The notes beneath the pieces are model-generated. The model had not been told where the DNA came from and searched no databases. It saw nothing but the letters and a program-made list of their open reading frames with translations. Shown here in pieces: positions 46,458 through 55,587 of a stretch of DNA of 64,000 nt. The first letter of the stretch is position 1. Every line of letters starts with the position of its first letter. Position numbers and translations under genes: made by a program. Source of the stretch: Pseudomonas sivasensis (GTDB taxonomy: Bacteria > Pseudomonadota > Gammaproteobacteria > Pseudomonadales > Pseudomonadaceae); contig NZ_JAAOWU010000002.1 of the NCBI RefSeq assembly GCF_013778505.1, forward strand, positions 434,001-498,000. Reading direction: 5' to 3'.

Positions 46458-48533
46458 ATGACTGAGCTGTCGCAGGTGTCGGTGACGGCACTCAAGGGTG
46501 TCGGTGAAGCCATGGCCGAGAAGCTGGCCAAGGTCGGGCTGGAAAATCTCCAGGACGTATTGTTCCACCTGCCCTTGCGGTATCAGGATCGCACCCGCGT
46601 GGTGCCCATCGGCCAGTTGCGCCCAGGGCAAGACGCTGTCGTGGAAGGCACCGTCAGCGGGGCCGACGTGGTCATGGGCAAGCGCCGCAGCCTGGTCGTG
46701 CGCCTGCAGGACGGCACCGGCGGTCTGAGCCTGCGCTTCTACCATTTCAGCAACGCGCAGAAGGAAGGCCTCAAACGCGGCACACGCGTGCGCTGCTATG
46801 GCGAGGCGCGGCCCGGTGCCTCGGGCCTGGAGATTTACCATCCTGAATACCGCGCGATCACCAGCGACGAACCGCCTCCGGTGGACACCACCCTCACGCC
46901 GATCTACCCGCTCACCGAAGGCCTGACCCAGCAACGCCTGCGCCAACTGTGCACGCAGACCCTGACCATGCTCGGCCCGAAAAGCCTGCCCGACTGGCTC
47001 CCACTGGAGCTGGCTCGCGACTACCAACTGGCGCCGCTGGACGACGCAATTCGCTACCTGCATCACCCGCCGGCCGACGCCGACGTCGACGAGTTGGCCC
47101 TGGGTCACCACTGGGCCCAGCACCGCCTGGTCTTCGAAGAACTGCTCACTCATCAACTGTCCCAGCAGCGCCTGCGCGAAAGCATGCGTTCCCTGCGCGC
47201 CCCAGCGATGCCCAAGGCCACGCGCCTGCCTGCGCAATACCTGGCCAATCTTGGCTTCGCGCCGACCGGTGCCCAGCAACGTGTAGGCAATGAAATCGCC
47301 TACGACCTCAGCCAAAAAGAACCCATGCTCCGGTTGATTCAGGGTGACGTGGGTGCAGGCAAGACAGTGGTCGCCGCCCTCGCCGCCTTGCAGGCGCTGG
47401 AAGCCGGTTACCAAGTGGCGCTGATGGCACCCACCGAGATTCTCGCCGAGCAGCACTTCATCACCTTCAAGCGCTGGCTCGAACCCTTGGGCCTGGAAGT
47501 CGCGTGGCTGGCGGGCAAGCTTAAGGGCAAGAACCGCGCAGCGGCACTGGAGCAGATCGCCGGCGGCGCCCCGATGGTGGTGGGCACCCATGCGCTGTTC
47601 CAGGAGGAGGTGAAGTTCAAGAACCTGGCCCTGGTGATCATCGACGAACAACACCGCTTCGGCGTGCAGCAGCGCCTGGCCCTGCGCCAGAAAGGCGTGG
47701 GCGGTCGCATGAACCCGCACCAGTTGATCATGACCGCCACGCCGATCCCGCGCACGCTGGCCATGAGTGCCTACGCCGACCTCGACACCTCGATCCTCGA
47801 CGAACTGCCGCCCGGCCGCACCCCGGTCAACACCGTGCTGGTCACCGATACCCGGCGTGTCGAAGTGATCGAACGGGTACGCGGCGCTTGTGCCGAAGGG
47901 CGCCAGGCTTACTGGGTGTGCACGCTGATCGAAGAGTCTGAAGAACTGACCTGCCAGGCCGCCGAGACCACCTATGAAGACCTCACCAGCGCCCTCGGCG
48001 AACTCAAGGTCGGGCTGATCCACGGGCGCATGAAGCCCGCCGAAAAAGCCGCCGTGATGGCCGACTTCAAGGCCGGCAACCTGCAACTGCTGGTGGCCAC
48101 CACGGTGATCGAAGTCGGTGTGGACGTGCCCAACGCCAGCCTGATGATCATCGAAAACCCCGAGCGCCTGGGCCTGGCGCAACTGCACCAACTGCGCGGC
48201 CGCGTCGGCCGGGGCAGCGCGGCCAGCCACTGCGTGCTGCTGTATCACCCGCCGCTGTCGCAGATCGGTCGCCAGCGTCTGGGCATCATGCGCGAGACCA
48301 ACGACGGGTTCGTCATTGCCGAAAAAGACCTCGAACTGCGCGGTCCCGGCGAAATGCTCGGCACCCGCCAGACCGGCCTGCTGCAATTCAAAGTCGCCGA
48401 CCTCATGCGCGACGCCGACCTGCTGCCCGCCGTGCGCGATGCGGCACAGGCCCTGATGGAGCGCTGGCCGGATCACGTCAGCCCGCTGTTGGATCGCTGG
48501 CTACGCCATGGGCAGCAATACGGCCAAGTGTGA
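46458..48533 (+). CDS. recG: ATP-dependent DNA helicase RecG
   Basis: A 691-residue superfamily 2 helicase that regresses stalled forks and branch-migrates Holliday junctions. It has the N-terminal wedge/OB domain (about 60-170), motif I MLRLIQGDVGAGKTVVAALA, DEQHRFGVQQR (DExH), TATPIPRTLAMS, and ATTVIEVGVDVPNASLMI with QLHQLRGRVGRG in the C-terminal half. Length is normal. It lies immediately after oxyR. Confidence 0.97.
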   Translation: MTELSQVSVTALKGVGEAMAEKLAKVGLENLQDVLFHLPLRYQDRTRVVPIGQLRPGQDAVVEGTVSGADVVMGKRRSLVVRLQDGTGGLSLRFYHFSNAQKEGLKRGTRVRCYGEARPGASGLEIYHPEYRAITSDEPPPVDTTLTPIYPLTEGLTQQRLRQLCTQTLTMLGPKSLPDWLPLELARDYQLAPLDDAIRYLHHPPADADVDELALGHHWAQHRLVFEELLTHQLSQQRLRESMRSLRAPAMPKATRLPAQYLANLGFAPTGAQQRVGNEIAYDLSQKEPMLRLIQGDVGAGKTVVAALAALQALEAGYQVALMAPTEILAEQHFITFKRWLEPLGLEVAWLAGKLKGKNRAAALEQIAGGAPMVVGTHALFQEEVKFKNLALVIIDEQHRFGVQQRLALRQKGVGGRMNPHQLIMTATPIPRTLAMSAYADLDTSILDELPPGRTPVNTVLVTDTRRVEVIERVRGACAEGRQAYWVCTLIEESEELTCQAAETTYEDLTSALGELKVGLIHGRMKPAEKAAVMADFKAGNLQLLVATTVIEVGVDVPNASLMIIENPERLGLAQLHQLRGRVGRGSAASHCVLLYHPPLSQIGRQRLGIMRETNDGFVIAEKDLELRGPGEMLGTRQTGLLQFKVADLMRDADLLPAVRDAAQALMERWPDHVSPLLDRWLRHGQQYGQV

Positions 48534-48610
48534 CGCCTGACTCACTTAAGCGACCTACAAATGTATCAAGCTGGTTATACTCCGATGACTGTAAGAAATT
48601 GGATCAGGCC

Positions 48611-50011
48611 ATGTCAGAAGTTGCCCTCGCCACAGCCCCGCTGACCGCCCCACCGGTCATCCGGGCTCTGCTCGCAAAGCTCGCCATCCCCTACACGGAA
48701 GTTGCTGAACACCCTGGCCTGAATCCTGCGCAAAAGGTGCAGGCTGTGCTGCTGGAAGATGCGGTGGGTGCACTGATGGTGCTGTTCCCCCAAAACCAGT
48801 TGCTCGACCTCAACCGCCTCGCAGAACTCACCGGTCGCCGCCTCATCGCGGTGTCGCCGGATCGCGTCAAGCGTATGCTGGACAAGCATGAGCTGAGCCT
48901 GCTGCCAGGCCTGCCGGCACTCACCAGCTCGCCGTGCCTGTACGAAGGCAGCCTGCTCGACGAGCCGAGCCTGCTGGTGCATTCGGGCGAGCCAGGGCTG
49001 CTGCTGGAGATCGCCAGCGATGCGTTCAAGACCATGCTCACCAAAGCCAGCGCTGCAAACTTCGGCGAGCCGCTGAGTAATATCCGACCGAACCTCGACC
49101 GCCCCAATGATGACCGAGAGGAAATCACCCAGGCGATGCAGGCGTTCACCGCTCGCCGTATCCAGCAGCGCCTGGAAGCGACTATCGAGATTCCACCACT
49201 GGCTGACACCGCGCAGAAGATCATCAAGCTGCGCGTCGACCCTAACGCCACCATCGACGACATCACCGGCGTGGTCGAGACCGACCCGGCCTTGGCGGCC
49301 CAAGTAGTCAGTTGGGCCGCGTCGCCGTACTACGCGTCGCCCGGCAAGATCCGTTCAGTAGAAGACGCCATCGTGCGCGTACTGGGTTTCGATCTGGTGA
49401 TCAACCTGGCACTGGGCTTGGCCCTCGGCAAGACCTTGAGCCTGCCCAAAGACCACCCTCACCAGGCCACGCCGTACTGGCACCAGTCGATCTACACCGC
49501 CGCCGTGATCGAAGGCCTGACCCGTGCCATGCCCCGCGCACAGCGCCCGGAAGCAGGCCTGACCTACCTGGCCGGCCTGCTGCATAACTTCGGTTACCTG
49601 CTGTTGGCCCACGTGTTCCCGCCGCACTTCTCGCTGATCTGCCGCCACCTGGAGGTCAACCCGCACCTGTGCCACAGCTACGTGGAGCAACATTTGCTGG
49701 GCATCAGTCGCGAGCAGATCGGTGCCTGGTTAATGCGCTACTGGGACATGCCGGACGAACTGTCCACCGCCCTGCGCTTTCAGCACGACCCAACCTACGA
49801 CGGCCAATATGCCGAATACCCGAATCTGGTTTGCCTGGCCGTGCGCCTATTGCGCAGCCGAGGGATTGGTTCTGGGCCGGATGAGGCGATCCCGGATGCG
49901 TTGCTGGAGCGCCTGGGGTTGAGCCGTGACAAGGCTGAAGAAGTGGTGGGCAAGGTGCTGGATGCAGAAGTGCTGTTGCGTGAGTTGGCGTCCCAGTTCA
50001 CTCAAAACTGA
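48611..50011 (+). CDS. YbaK-like aminoacyl-tRNA editing domain fused to HDOD signalling domain
   Basis: A 466-residue cytosolic protein. Residues about 10-160 resemble the YbaK/ProX deacylase fold (KLAIPYTEVAEHP, AVLLEDAVGALMVLFPQNQLLDLNRLAELTGRR). Residues about 195-440 form an HDOD domain (IPPLADTAQKIIKLRVDPNATIDDITGVVETDPALAAQVVSWAASPYY). HDOD domains are HD-like output modules in bacterial signalling and usually lack catalysis. The position corresponds to PA5346. ATG 48611 was used; an in-frame GTG at 48530 overlaps the recG stop. Substrate and pathway are unknown. Confidence 0.85.
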   Translation: MSEVALATAPLTAPPVIRALLAKLAIPYTEVAEHPGLNPAQKVQAVLLEDAVGALMVLFPQNQLLDLNRLAELTGRRLIAVSPDRVKRMLDKHELSLLPGLPALTSSPCLYEGSLLDEPSLLVHSGEPGLLLEIASDAFKTMLTKASAANFGEPLSNIRPNLDRPNDDREEITQAMQAFTARRIQQRLEATIEIPPLADTAQKIIKLRVDPNATIDDITGVVETDPALAAQVVSWAASPYYASPGKIRSVEDAIVRVLGFDLVINLALGLALGKTLSLPKDHPHQATPYWHQSIYTAAVIEGLTRAMPRAQRPEAGLTYLAGLLHNFGYLLLAHVFPPHFSLICRHLEVNPHLCHSYVEQHLLGISREQIGAWLMRYWDMPDELSTALRFQHDPTYDGQYAEYPNLVCLAVRLLRSRGIGSGPDEAIPDALLERLGLSRDKAEEVVGKVLDAEVLLRELASQFTQN

Positions 50012-50033
50012 ATCTGTCGCCTCTCAGATAGCT

Positions 50034-50061
50034 ATCGGGGGCGGTGCGACTTGCCCCCGAT
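50034..50061. repeat. REP-like hairpin downstream of the HDOD gene
   Basis: ATCGGGGGC and GCCCCCGAT, a 9-bp perfect stem, are the same end motif as in the REPINs at 9936 and 23284. It sits between convergent genes and probably ends transcription. Confidence 0.65.
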
Positions 50062-50087
50062 GAATCCAACTTGGTTTCCCTGAACGC

Positions 50088-50462
50088 CTACTTCTTTTTC
50101 TTCGGCTTCAAATACTTGGTCAACCCCTGGAACCAGATCACCAGCGCCGGGTTGCCCTTGATCTGGATCGACTTGTCCTGAATCCCCGTCATGAACGCCA
50201 GTTGCTTGTTCTTTGCCTGCAGCGTGGCGAAGCCGTACGCGGCATCTTTAAACGCAATGGCGAACGCCGGCGCAGGATGAACCCCTGAGCGGCTGGTAAT
50301 ACGTTGGTCTTTGACGATGAAGTGACGGGCAACCTTGCCGTCGAGGGTCTGCAACTGGAACGCCAGGTCTTTATCACCCAACTGTTGCTGGAAGGCGGGA
50401 TTGGTTCGGCTGGCTTTGCCCATCATCAGGCCCAGCACCCAGAGGAGAAGACGAAATTTCAT
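50088..50462 (-). CDS. Small conserved protein, SCP2-like
   Basis: A 124-residue protein, MKFRLLLWVLGLMMGKASRT at the N terminus and PKKKK at the C terminus. The core DLAFQLQTLDGKVARHFIVKD and FAIAFKDAAYGFATL resembles the SCP2 sterol-carrier fold, so lipid binding is possible. The hydrophobic N terminus may be a weak anchor. It corresponds to PA5347. ATG 50462 was chosen; an in-frame start at 50555 would add 31 unconserved residues. Function is unknown. Confidence 0.8.
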   Translation of the reverse strand: MKFRLLLWVLGLMMGKASRTNPAFQQQLGDKDLAFQLQTLDGKVARHFIVKDQRITSRSGVHPAPAFAIAFKDAAYGFATLQAKNKQLAFMTGIQDKSIQIKGNPALVIWFQGLTKYLKPKKKK

Positions 50463-50736
50463 AAATGCACAGCCTCGGAATAATAAGGACTGGCGCAGTT
50501 TAGCGATTCGCCGGGAGAACGCCACTTCGTCATAGCAGAGTGGACAACTCAACACGCCTCTTAAGTGCTGACTAATGAGTCACTTTAAACGCTACACACC
50601 TGACGTGCTCACTAACGGAATAATAAGTATTCGAAATCAATATAAAAGACTGTGAATCCTAACAGTATTTAAAAGACCTGCTGAAAGCCAAGATTATCAC
50701 CCCTACATCTGTCTATATTGAAACAGGACCCGCGCC

Positions 50737-51588
50737 ATGAAGCCCGAACAAAATGCACGCGTCAAAGAGATAGAATTTCATATAAAGCTCGGCGAAATAG
50801 ATCACACAATTGTCATTTCCCCAAGCATAACCTTGAAAAATGGAAAACTATTAATTAATGGCTCCAGATTGGTATTGGGTGGCGGCCCAGCAGGTGGACT
50901 GCATACTTTTGAAGCAAGAATTACCGATGGCTTGAGCCCAGGAAACTACAGTTTGGATAATGGATCAAACAATCTCGTAGATCTAGTTTACATAGCACCA
51001 AAGACTAACATATTGAACTCGTTCCACTCAGAGAGCGGCTCATTTTATCTGAACACAACTGCTACTATTGAACGCATTGACGCTACGTTCAACTGTGTGG
51101 CGAAAAACGTAAATCCCCTGATCACGGAAGAAGCGTACCTAAGTCTAGGTAAAATAGCGTTCCATCAGCCGCTTGAAGTTACAACAACCGGCGAGCTGAC
51201 GGGAACTATTGAACCTGGCAACTCCAGTTTTACGCCAAAGACTTTTTCCATGAAGTTCGTCGAGGTACCCGACCACCCTGGCTTCCTTACGCTTGATGCA
51301 GCGGTAGGTAACCAGCTCCTGTTAGTTTATATCCCTAAAGCAAAACTTGGCGACGGCACCACGCAAACGCTACCCATCAATAAGGACGAAAGTGGGAAGT
51401 CCGCGCTATCAACCCTACTTTATGGTGATGTATATCATGCAGAGTCAGGTGAAATCACATTCAACTACAACGAGCGCACCCAAACGCTCACCGGTGATAT
51501 TATTTTCCAAGCCACGGGAACTAACGCAATCCCAACAAAGATAACGTTTTCCAGTAAGGCTTTCAAAGTCACTGGCTTAGACGTTTAA
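50737..51588 (+). CDS. A+T-rich orphan gene, unknown protein with internal repeat
   Basis: A 283-residue protein with no recognised family. There is no signal peptide, membrane segment or cysteine pattern; the sequence is rich in Ser, Thr, Asn and Gly and looks beta-stranded. Residues about 68-122 and 181-251 repeat one pattern: PG..xLD, LVYI, (F/Y)H.ESG and a final strand. The gene and its 270-bp upstream region are visibly A+T-rich, with codons such as aaa, tta and ata that neighbours avoid, which suggests acquisition. ATG 50737 has AGGA 8 bp upstream. It sits between the conserved core and the T6SS locus and ends in its own terminator. Confidence 0.72.
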   Translation: MKPEQNARVKEIEFHIKLGEIDHTIVISPSITLKNGKLLINGSRLVLGGGPAGGLHTFEARITDGLSPGNYSLDNGSNNLVDLVYIAPKTNILNSFHSESGSFYLNTTATIERIDATFNCVAKNVNPLITEEAYLSLGKIAFHQPLEVTTTGELTGTIEPGNSSFTPKTFSMKFVEVPDHPGFLTLDAAVGNQLLLVYIPKAKLGDGTTQTLPINKDESGKSALSTLLYGDVYHAESGEITFNYNERTQTLTGDIIFQATGTNAIPTKITFSSKAFKVTGLDV

Positions 51589-51622
51589 ACAGAATGCAAC
51601 ATCAATAAGTCAGCCTGAATAC

Positions 51623-51657
51623 CGGCCGCCACCACTGTTAAGTGAGGCGGCCGTTTT
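51623..51657 (+). terminator. Terminator of the orphan gene
   Basis: CGGCCGCC and GGCGGCCG arms with inner CACT/AGTG pairing and a GTTA loop, followed by TTTT. It lies 35 bp after the stop; the minus-strand tagQ stop is 30 bp beyond. Confidence 0.82.
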
Positions 51658-51686
51658 CAATGCTCAGCGTAACCTAAGGCTGTGAC

Positions 51687-52613
51687 TTAAACGTTAGGGC
51701 AAGGCACCGGCGCCCAGTCGGCCAGGTTTGGATCGCGGCAAGTGCCTTCGATCTGCGCTTTACCGGCGCTGGCGACCTTCTTGCTCTCATCTTGCTTGGT
51801 CTGGGCAGTCTGGAAGGTTTTTTCGGTGCTCACTGCTTCTGTTGGGACGGTTGGAAGAGGCGGCTTCTTCGGCGGTTTAGTACCTGTACCTTTCTTCTTG
51901 CCCGGTGTCACAACGGGTTTTGAATCGGCCTGGGCCACGGTGACCACGTCGGCACGCTGTACGCCAACCTGCTGCAGGTCTTTCTCATAAGCCTGGGTGT
52001 AGTTGTTCAGGTCTTCGCTGGCCTTGCCGTTGACTGCAACGATCAGGTCATTGGATTCCTTCAAGCCCGAGACGATTTCCGCCAGGCGCTTGCGGCCTTC
52101 GGTGTCGTTGACGGTCTTGGCCTTACGGTCAGCCACCAGCTTGGTGAACGCGCTCTGATAGCACTGTTGCGACGCTTTGGCATACGCGGTGCTGCGGTCG
52201 ATGTCGGAGGCGCTTTTGTTTACGTCAGCCGCATACGAAGCAATGCGCTGGTTGTCGTCGGCGATCTGCTTCTGACGCTCGGTGTAGTAACCCGCCGCGC
52301 CGCCGGCGAGGGCGCCGCCCGCTGCGCCAATGGCAGCATTACGGCCGCGCTTTTCGGAGTCGCCGGTCAGGGCGCCCAGCAGTGCACCGCCGGCCGCGCC
52401 GATGGCCGCGCCGGTGACAACCGACTTGGTCATGTTCGAATCGGTGGCGCGCAAGTGCTGCACCGGCTCGTAGCAGTTGGGGTAGTACTCGACCTTGGTG
52501 CTGGACGCCACCTTGGAGGCCGGCGATGTGGCGCAGCCTGTCAGCACGGTGCTGAAGCCAGCGGCAATCAGCAACAGGTGACGCTTGGAAACCGCCTTAC
52601 GGGAAAAAAGCAT
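51687..52613 (-). CDS. tagQ: T6SS-associated outer-membrane lipoprotein TagQ
   Basis: A 308-residue lipoprotein. The signal ends in lipobox LTGC (about residue 27). Two glycine-zipper segments (VVTGAAIGAAGGALLGALTG and AAIGAAGGALAGGAAGYYTE, about 64-110) are followed by a helical stretch and a Pro/Lys-rich tail. TagQ of P. aeruginosa anchors TagR at the outer membrane in the threonine-phosphorylation signal path that triggers H1-T6SS. It is the last gene of the minus-strand set, after an 84-bp gap from tagR. Confidence 0.83.
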   Translation of the reverse strand: MLFSRKAVSKRHLLLIAAGFSTVLTGCATSPASKVASSTKVEYYPNCYEPVQHLRATDSNMTKSVVTGAAIGAAGGALLGALTGDSEKRGRNAAIGAAGGALAGGAAGYYTERQKQIADDNQRIASYAADVNKSASDIDRSTAYAKASQQCYQSAFTKLVADRKAKTVNDTEGRKRLAEIVSGLKESNDLIVAVNGKASEDLNNYTQAYEKDLQQVGVQRADVVTVAQADSKPVVTPGKKKGTGTKPPKKPPLPTVPTEAVSTEKTFQTAQTKQDESKKVASAGKAQIEGTCRDPNLADWAPVPCPNV

Positions 52614-52697
52614 AGGTTGTGTTCTCTTCTAAGTTTGACTTGCCCAGCGCGGCAACTGCCGCCTGAGTCCCTTCCAAGCTCGCTATACAGCCAACGA

Positions 52698-54410
52698 TCA
52701 AGACCGCTGACCGCTCGCTGCGAGCAATTCCTTCAAGATCGTCGCCGGGTCAGCCCGCTGTTGTTTGCGGTAGTTGCCGACATGGCGGACGAACAGTGTC
52801 GCGCGCGTCACCAGGCTCTTGCCGAGCACTGGCTTGCGATCCAACTCTTCCTTGATCCTTTGAAACTGCGCCTGGATCACCGCATCGGTGTAGCGCGTGC
52901 CCGTCGCCAAGTTATCGATGTAAATCGCGACCGCGCCGTCGAGGGCACTGCGGCCGTTGGCAATGGCCATATCAAACAGCTTCGCGCTGGCCTCATCCTT
53001 GTTGTCCATAGACTGTTGGCGGCTCTTCTGCAGGTTGGCCAGGCGGATGTTGTAGTTGCTGATGGTCTCAGCCACCAATGCAGCCGACTGAATCAGGTTG
53101 CCCGCCGCTTCTTCGCGTTGCTGGGCGATCAGCGAGACGTTGCGCTTGAGCTCTTCGTTGACCAGCCCCAATTCGGCTTGCAACTTGGGGTCGACGCTGG
53201 CGGCGATGATGCTGTCCAGGCGTTTGGTCGGGTCTTGGGCGTCATCGATGGCGTCGGTCAGCGCGGCCAGGCGCCCTTCCTTTTGCCACTGCGCAAACAA
53301 CTCCTTGTAACGTGAACGCGGGGCCGACAACGCACCAATCGCCACGCGGAAACCGGTGGTTTCATTGCTTTGCTCGGTGCCGTCGGCGGCGAAAAGCGGG
53401 TATTCGCGGCGCATGCCGGTGAACAGCGTGCCCTCGCCTTCCAGATAGTTGCCGCCCTTGACCACAAAGCCGCCGTAAGTGCCCTGGCGTCGACCGGCAT
53501 GGACCAATTGGAAAGACTCCTGGACCATTTCCGCCGCGTTGCCGATCACGTCGAACATGCCAATTGGGTTGGGTAATTTGGTGCCAATGGGCATCAGGCG
53601 CGCCGCCTGGCCAGTACCGCCAGCAACTTGGTTGAACACGGCGTAATCACCCAGAGGGCCATCGCTTTCGCTGCCTTCAGTGCGACGAGGAAACAGGCGC
53701 CCTTCCAGATCCTGACGGCTCACCGCCTGGCCACCGCGTGCGGCAAACTCCCACTCCACTTCAGTGGGCAAGCGCACAAAGCCAAGGCCGCCGTCTTCCG
53801 CCGACGAACCGCGCCCGCTCACCGGTAGCAAGTCGCGGTGGTACTTCATCAGCCAGGCGCTGTACACCGCAGAGAAACGCTCGGCCTCAAACCGCGACAG
53901 TTTCACCTTGGGCAAACGCCCGGCCATACCGGTCGGCGCATCGCAGGCCGGCGCCGGCTCGCCACTGGCCAGGGACTGCGCCTGGGCCATCACTTGGGCG
54001 TATTGGCGAGCGGTCACTTCATACTTGCCGATGAAGTACAGCATCGGCTTGAGTGGGGTCTTGGCGTCTGTCTTCGGCATCAACGGCGCGATGACTTTGT
54101 TCCAGTCTTTCGGCAAATCCTTGAGGGTGAACTGGCCGTTGATAAAGTCGCGGCGATAGCCGGAAATAAACGACTGCTGGTAACCGGCCTCGCCTTCGGC
54201 GAAGGGGTAGCCGAGGCTGATTTCGCGGTCATCCAGCGTGCCTTGGGCCAGCACGTAGGCGTAGCGGAACACCATGTTGCCCTCGCATGGCAGCGGCAGG
54301 CTCACGTCATCCGGCAACGGTTTGGGGTTGTCCAGTTTATCGCTTGCTTCATCGGCCCAGGCCATCGAGGCCAGGCTCAGCGCCACGACGGCGCCCAGTA
54401 ACTTATACAT
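52698..54410 (-). CDS. tagR: T6SS-associated periplasmic protein TagR, SUMF1/FGE-like
   Basis: A 570-residue exported protein with a signal peptide (MYKLLGAVVALSLASMAWA). Residues about 110-380 form a formylglycine-generating-enzyme-like domain: FIGKYEVTARQYAQVM, VRLPTEVEWEFAARGG, IGMFDVIGNAAEMVQ, and TGFRVAIG. A C-terminal helical region (about 390-570) follows. TagR is not thought to be an FGE catalyst; it activates PpkA in the periplasm. ATG 54410 was chosen because the signal peptide begins there; it overlaps the end of tagS by 8 bp. Confidence 0.88.
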   Translation of the reverse strand: MYKLLGAVVALSLASMAWADEASDKLDNPKPLPDDVSLPLPCEGNMVFRYAYVLAQGTLDDREISLGYPFAEGEAGYQQSFISGYRRDFINGQFTLKDLPKDWNKVIAPLMPKTDAKTPLKPMLYFIGKYEVTARQYAQVMAQAQSLASGEPAPACDAPTGMAGRLPKVKLSRFEAERFSAVYSAWLMKYHRDLLPVSGRGSSAEDGGLGFVRLPTEVEWEFAARGGQAVSRQDLEGRLFPRRTEGSESDGPLGDYAVFNQVAGGTGQAARLMPIGTKLPNPIGMFDVIGNAAEMVQESFQLVHAGRRQGTYGGFVVKGGNYLEGEGTLFTGMRREYPLFAADGTEQSNETTGFRVAIGALSAPRSRYKELFAQWQKEGRLAALTDAIDDAQDPTKRLDSIIAASVDPKLQAELGLVNEELKRNVSLIAQQREEAAGNLIQSAALVAETISNYNIRLANLQKSRQQSMDNKDEASAKLFDMAIANGRSALDGAVAIYIDNLATGTRYTDAVIQAQFQRIKEELDRKPVLGKSLVTRATLFVRHVGNYRKQQRADPATILKELLAASGQRS

Positions 54411-55587
54411 CTCTGATTCCTTCAGAAGCCTGGATACGCGCCACTCGCCAGCCACCACACGCCGCCGCCACGGCGCTGACGCCGAGGACTGCAACCAGGG
54501 CCAGGCCGTAATGACGCGCCAGCAGATGACTGGCGTACTCGCCCGGCACCTGCGCAAATAATTTGTTCAACGCTGCTTCGGCCAAGCCATACAGCCCGGC
54601 GCTGAGCAAGGCCGCAAACCCTGCGCTATACAGCGCCTGCACCACTACAAACAACAACAACCCGCCGGTGGAAAACCCCAACAGGCGCAGCACTGACAAT
54701 TCCCGTCGCTTGCGCGCCACGGCAGCCAAGGCCCCAGCGAAGATCGCCGCAAACGCCCCCGCCAACGCCAGCCCGGCGATAACCCAGAATACGATCGACA
54801 GGTTGCGGCTCAACGACTGCACCTGGGCGATGGTGTTCGCCTGGGTCGATACCAACACGTTCTGCCCAGCGAAATACACCCGCAAGGTTTCTACATCAGT
54901 GAGATTGCGCGCGTACAGGCGAAACGCCGGGTACACCCGCTGCTCACCCACCGCCACCTCTTCGCCCGTCCATCCCAACGCCGTGACGGCGCGACCATCG
55001 CGGTAATCTTCCGCCGCTTCCAGCAGGGCCAGATCGGCGAACAAAGCGTCCCGCGCGAAGGCTTCCAGCGGCAGTACCGCAACCACCTGTACCTTTGTGC
55101 GCTGCTCCTCGACACGTCCTGCTACCTGGCGGGCAAAGCGGGTTTCCAATAGATCCCCAGGCCGCGCTGCAAGCTTCTCGGCAGCGGTGTGGCTCAGCAC
55201 GATCTGGTTCAGGCCATGCGGCAGCACCAGCGCACCCAACAACGGATCACCTGGCGCTGTCGGCAGCATCTCCAACGTCAGCGCGCCCACCTGCGCCGTC
55301 GCCGCAATCTGCCGCGTACGCGGTATGGCAAACGCCACATCGGGGCGCTGGGCAAGCTGCTCAATCAATGCGCTGCTGAATCGACCACCGCCCAACGGAA
55401 TAATTTCACGGGTGGCGGGGTCGGTCTGTAAACGTTCGGTCAAACTGCTAACCAGTCCAAATTTCAGGCCGAATAACACCAGCAACGGCGCGATCACCGC
55501 CACCAATGCCAGCACCGAACAGGCCGACAGCCACGCGTCGTTGCGGTAATCCTGCCAGGCCAGGGAAGCGATCAAGGGCATGCGCAT
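54403..55587 (-). CDS. tagS: T6SS-associated ABC permease TagS
   Basis: A 394-residue FtsX/MacB-type permease. One N-terminal membrane segment (about 20-45) precedes a long periplasmic domain (about 50-270), then three more segments follow (IVFWVIAGLALAGAFAAIFAG and later), giving four in all. It pairs with the ATPase TagT and is needed with TagQ and TagR for PpkA signalling. ATG at 55587 shares one base with the tagT stop. In-frame GTG 55593 and ATG 55581 are alternatives. Confidence 0.87.
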   Translation of the reverse strand: MRMPLIASLAWQDYRNDAWLSACSVLALVAVIAPLLVLFGLKFGLVSSLTERLQTDPATREIIPLGGGRFSSALIEQLAQRPDVAFAIPRTRQIAATAQVGALTLEMLPTAPGDPLLGALVLPHGLNQIVLSHTAAEKLAARPGDLLETRFARQVAGRVEEQRTKVQVVAVLPLEAFARDALFADLALLEAAEDYRDGRAVTALGWTGEEVAVGEQRVYPAFRLYARNLTDVETLRVYFAGQNVLVSTQANTIAQVQSLSRNLSIVFWVIAGLALAGAFAAIFAGALAAVARKRRELSVLRLLGFSTGGLLLFVVVQALYSAGFAALLSAGLYGLAEAALNKLFAQVPGEYASHLLARHYGLALVAVLGVSAVAAACGGWRVARIQASEGIRDV

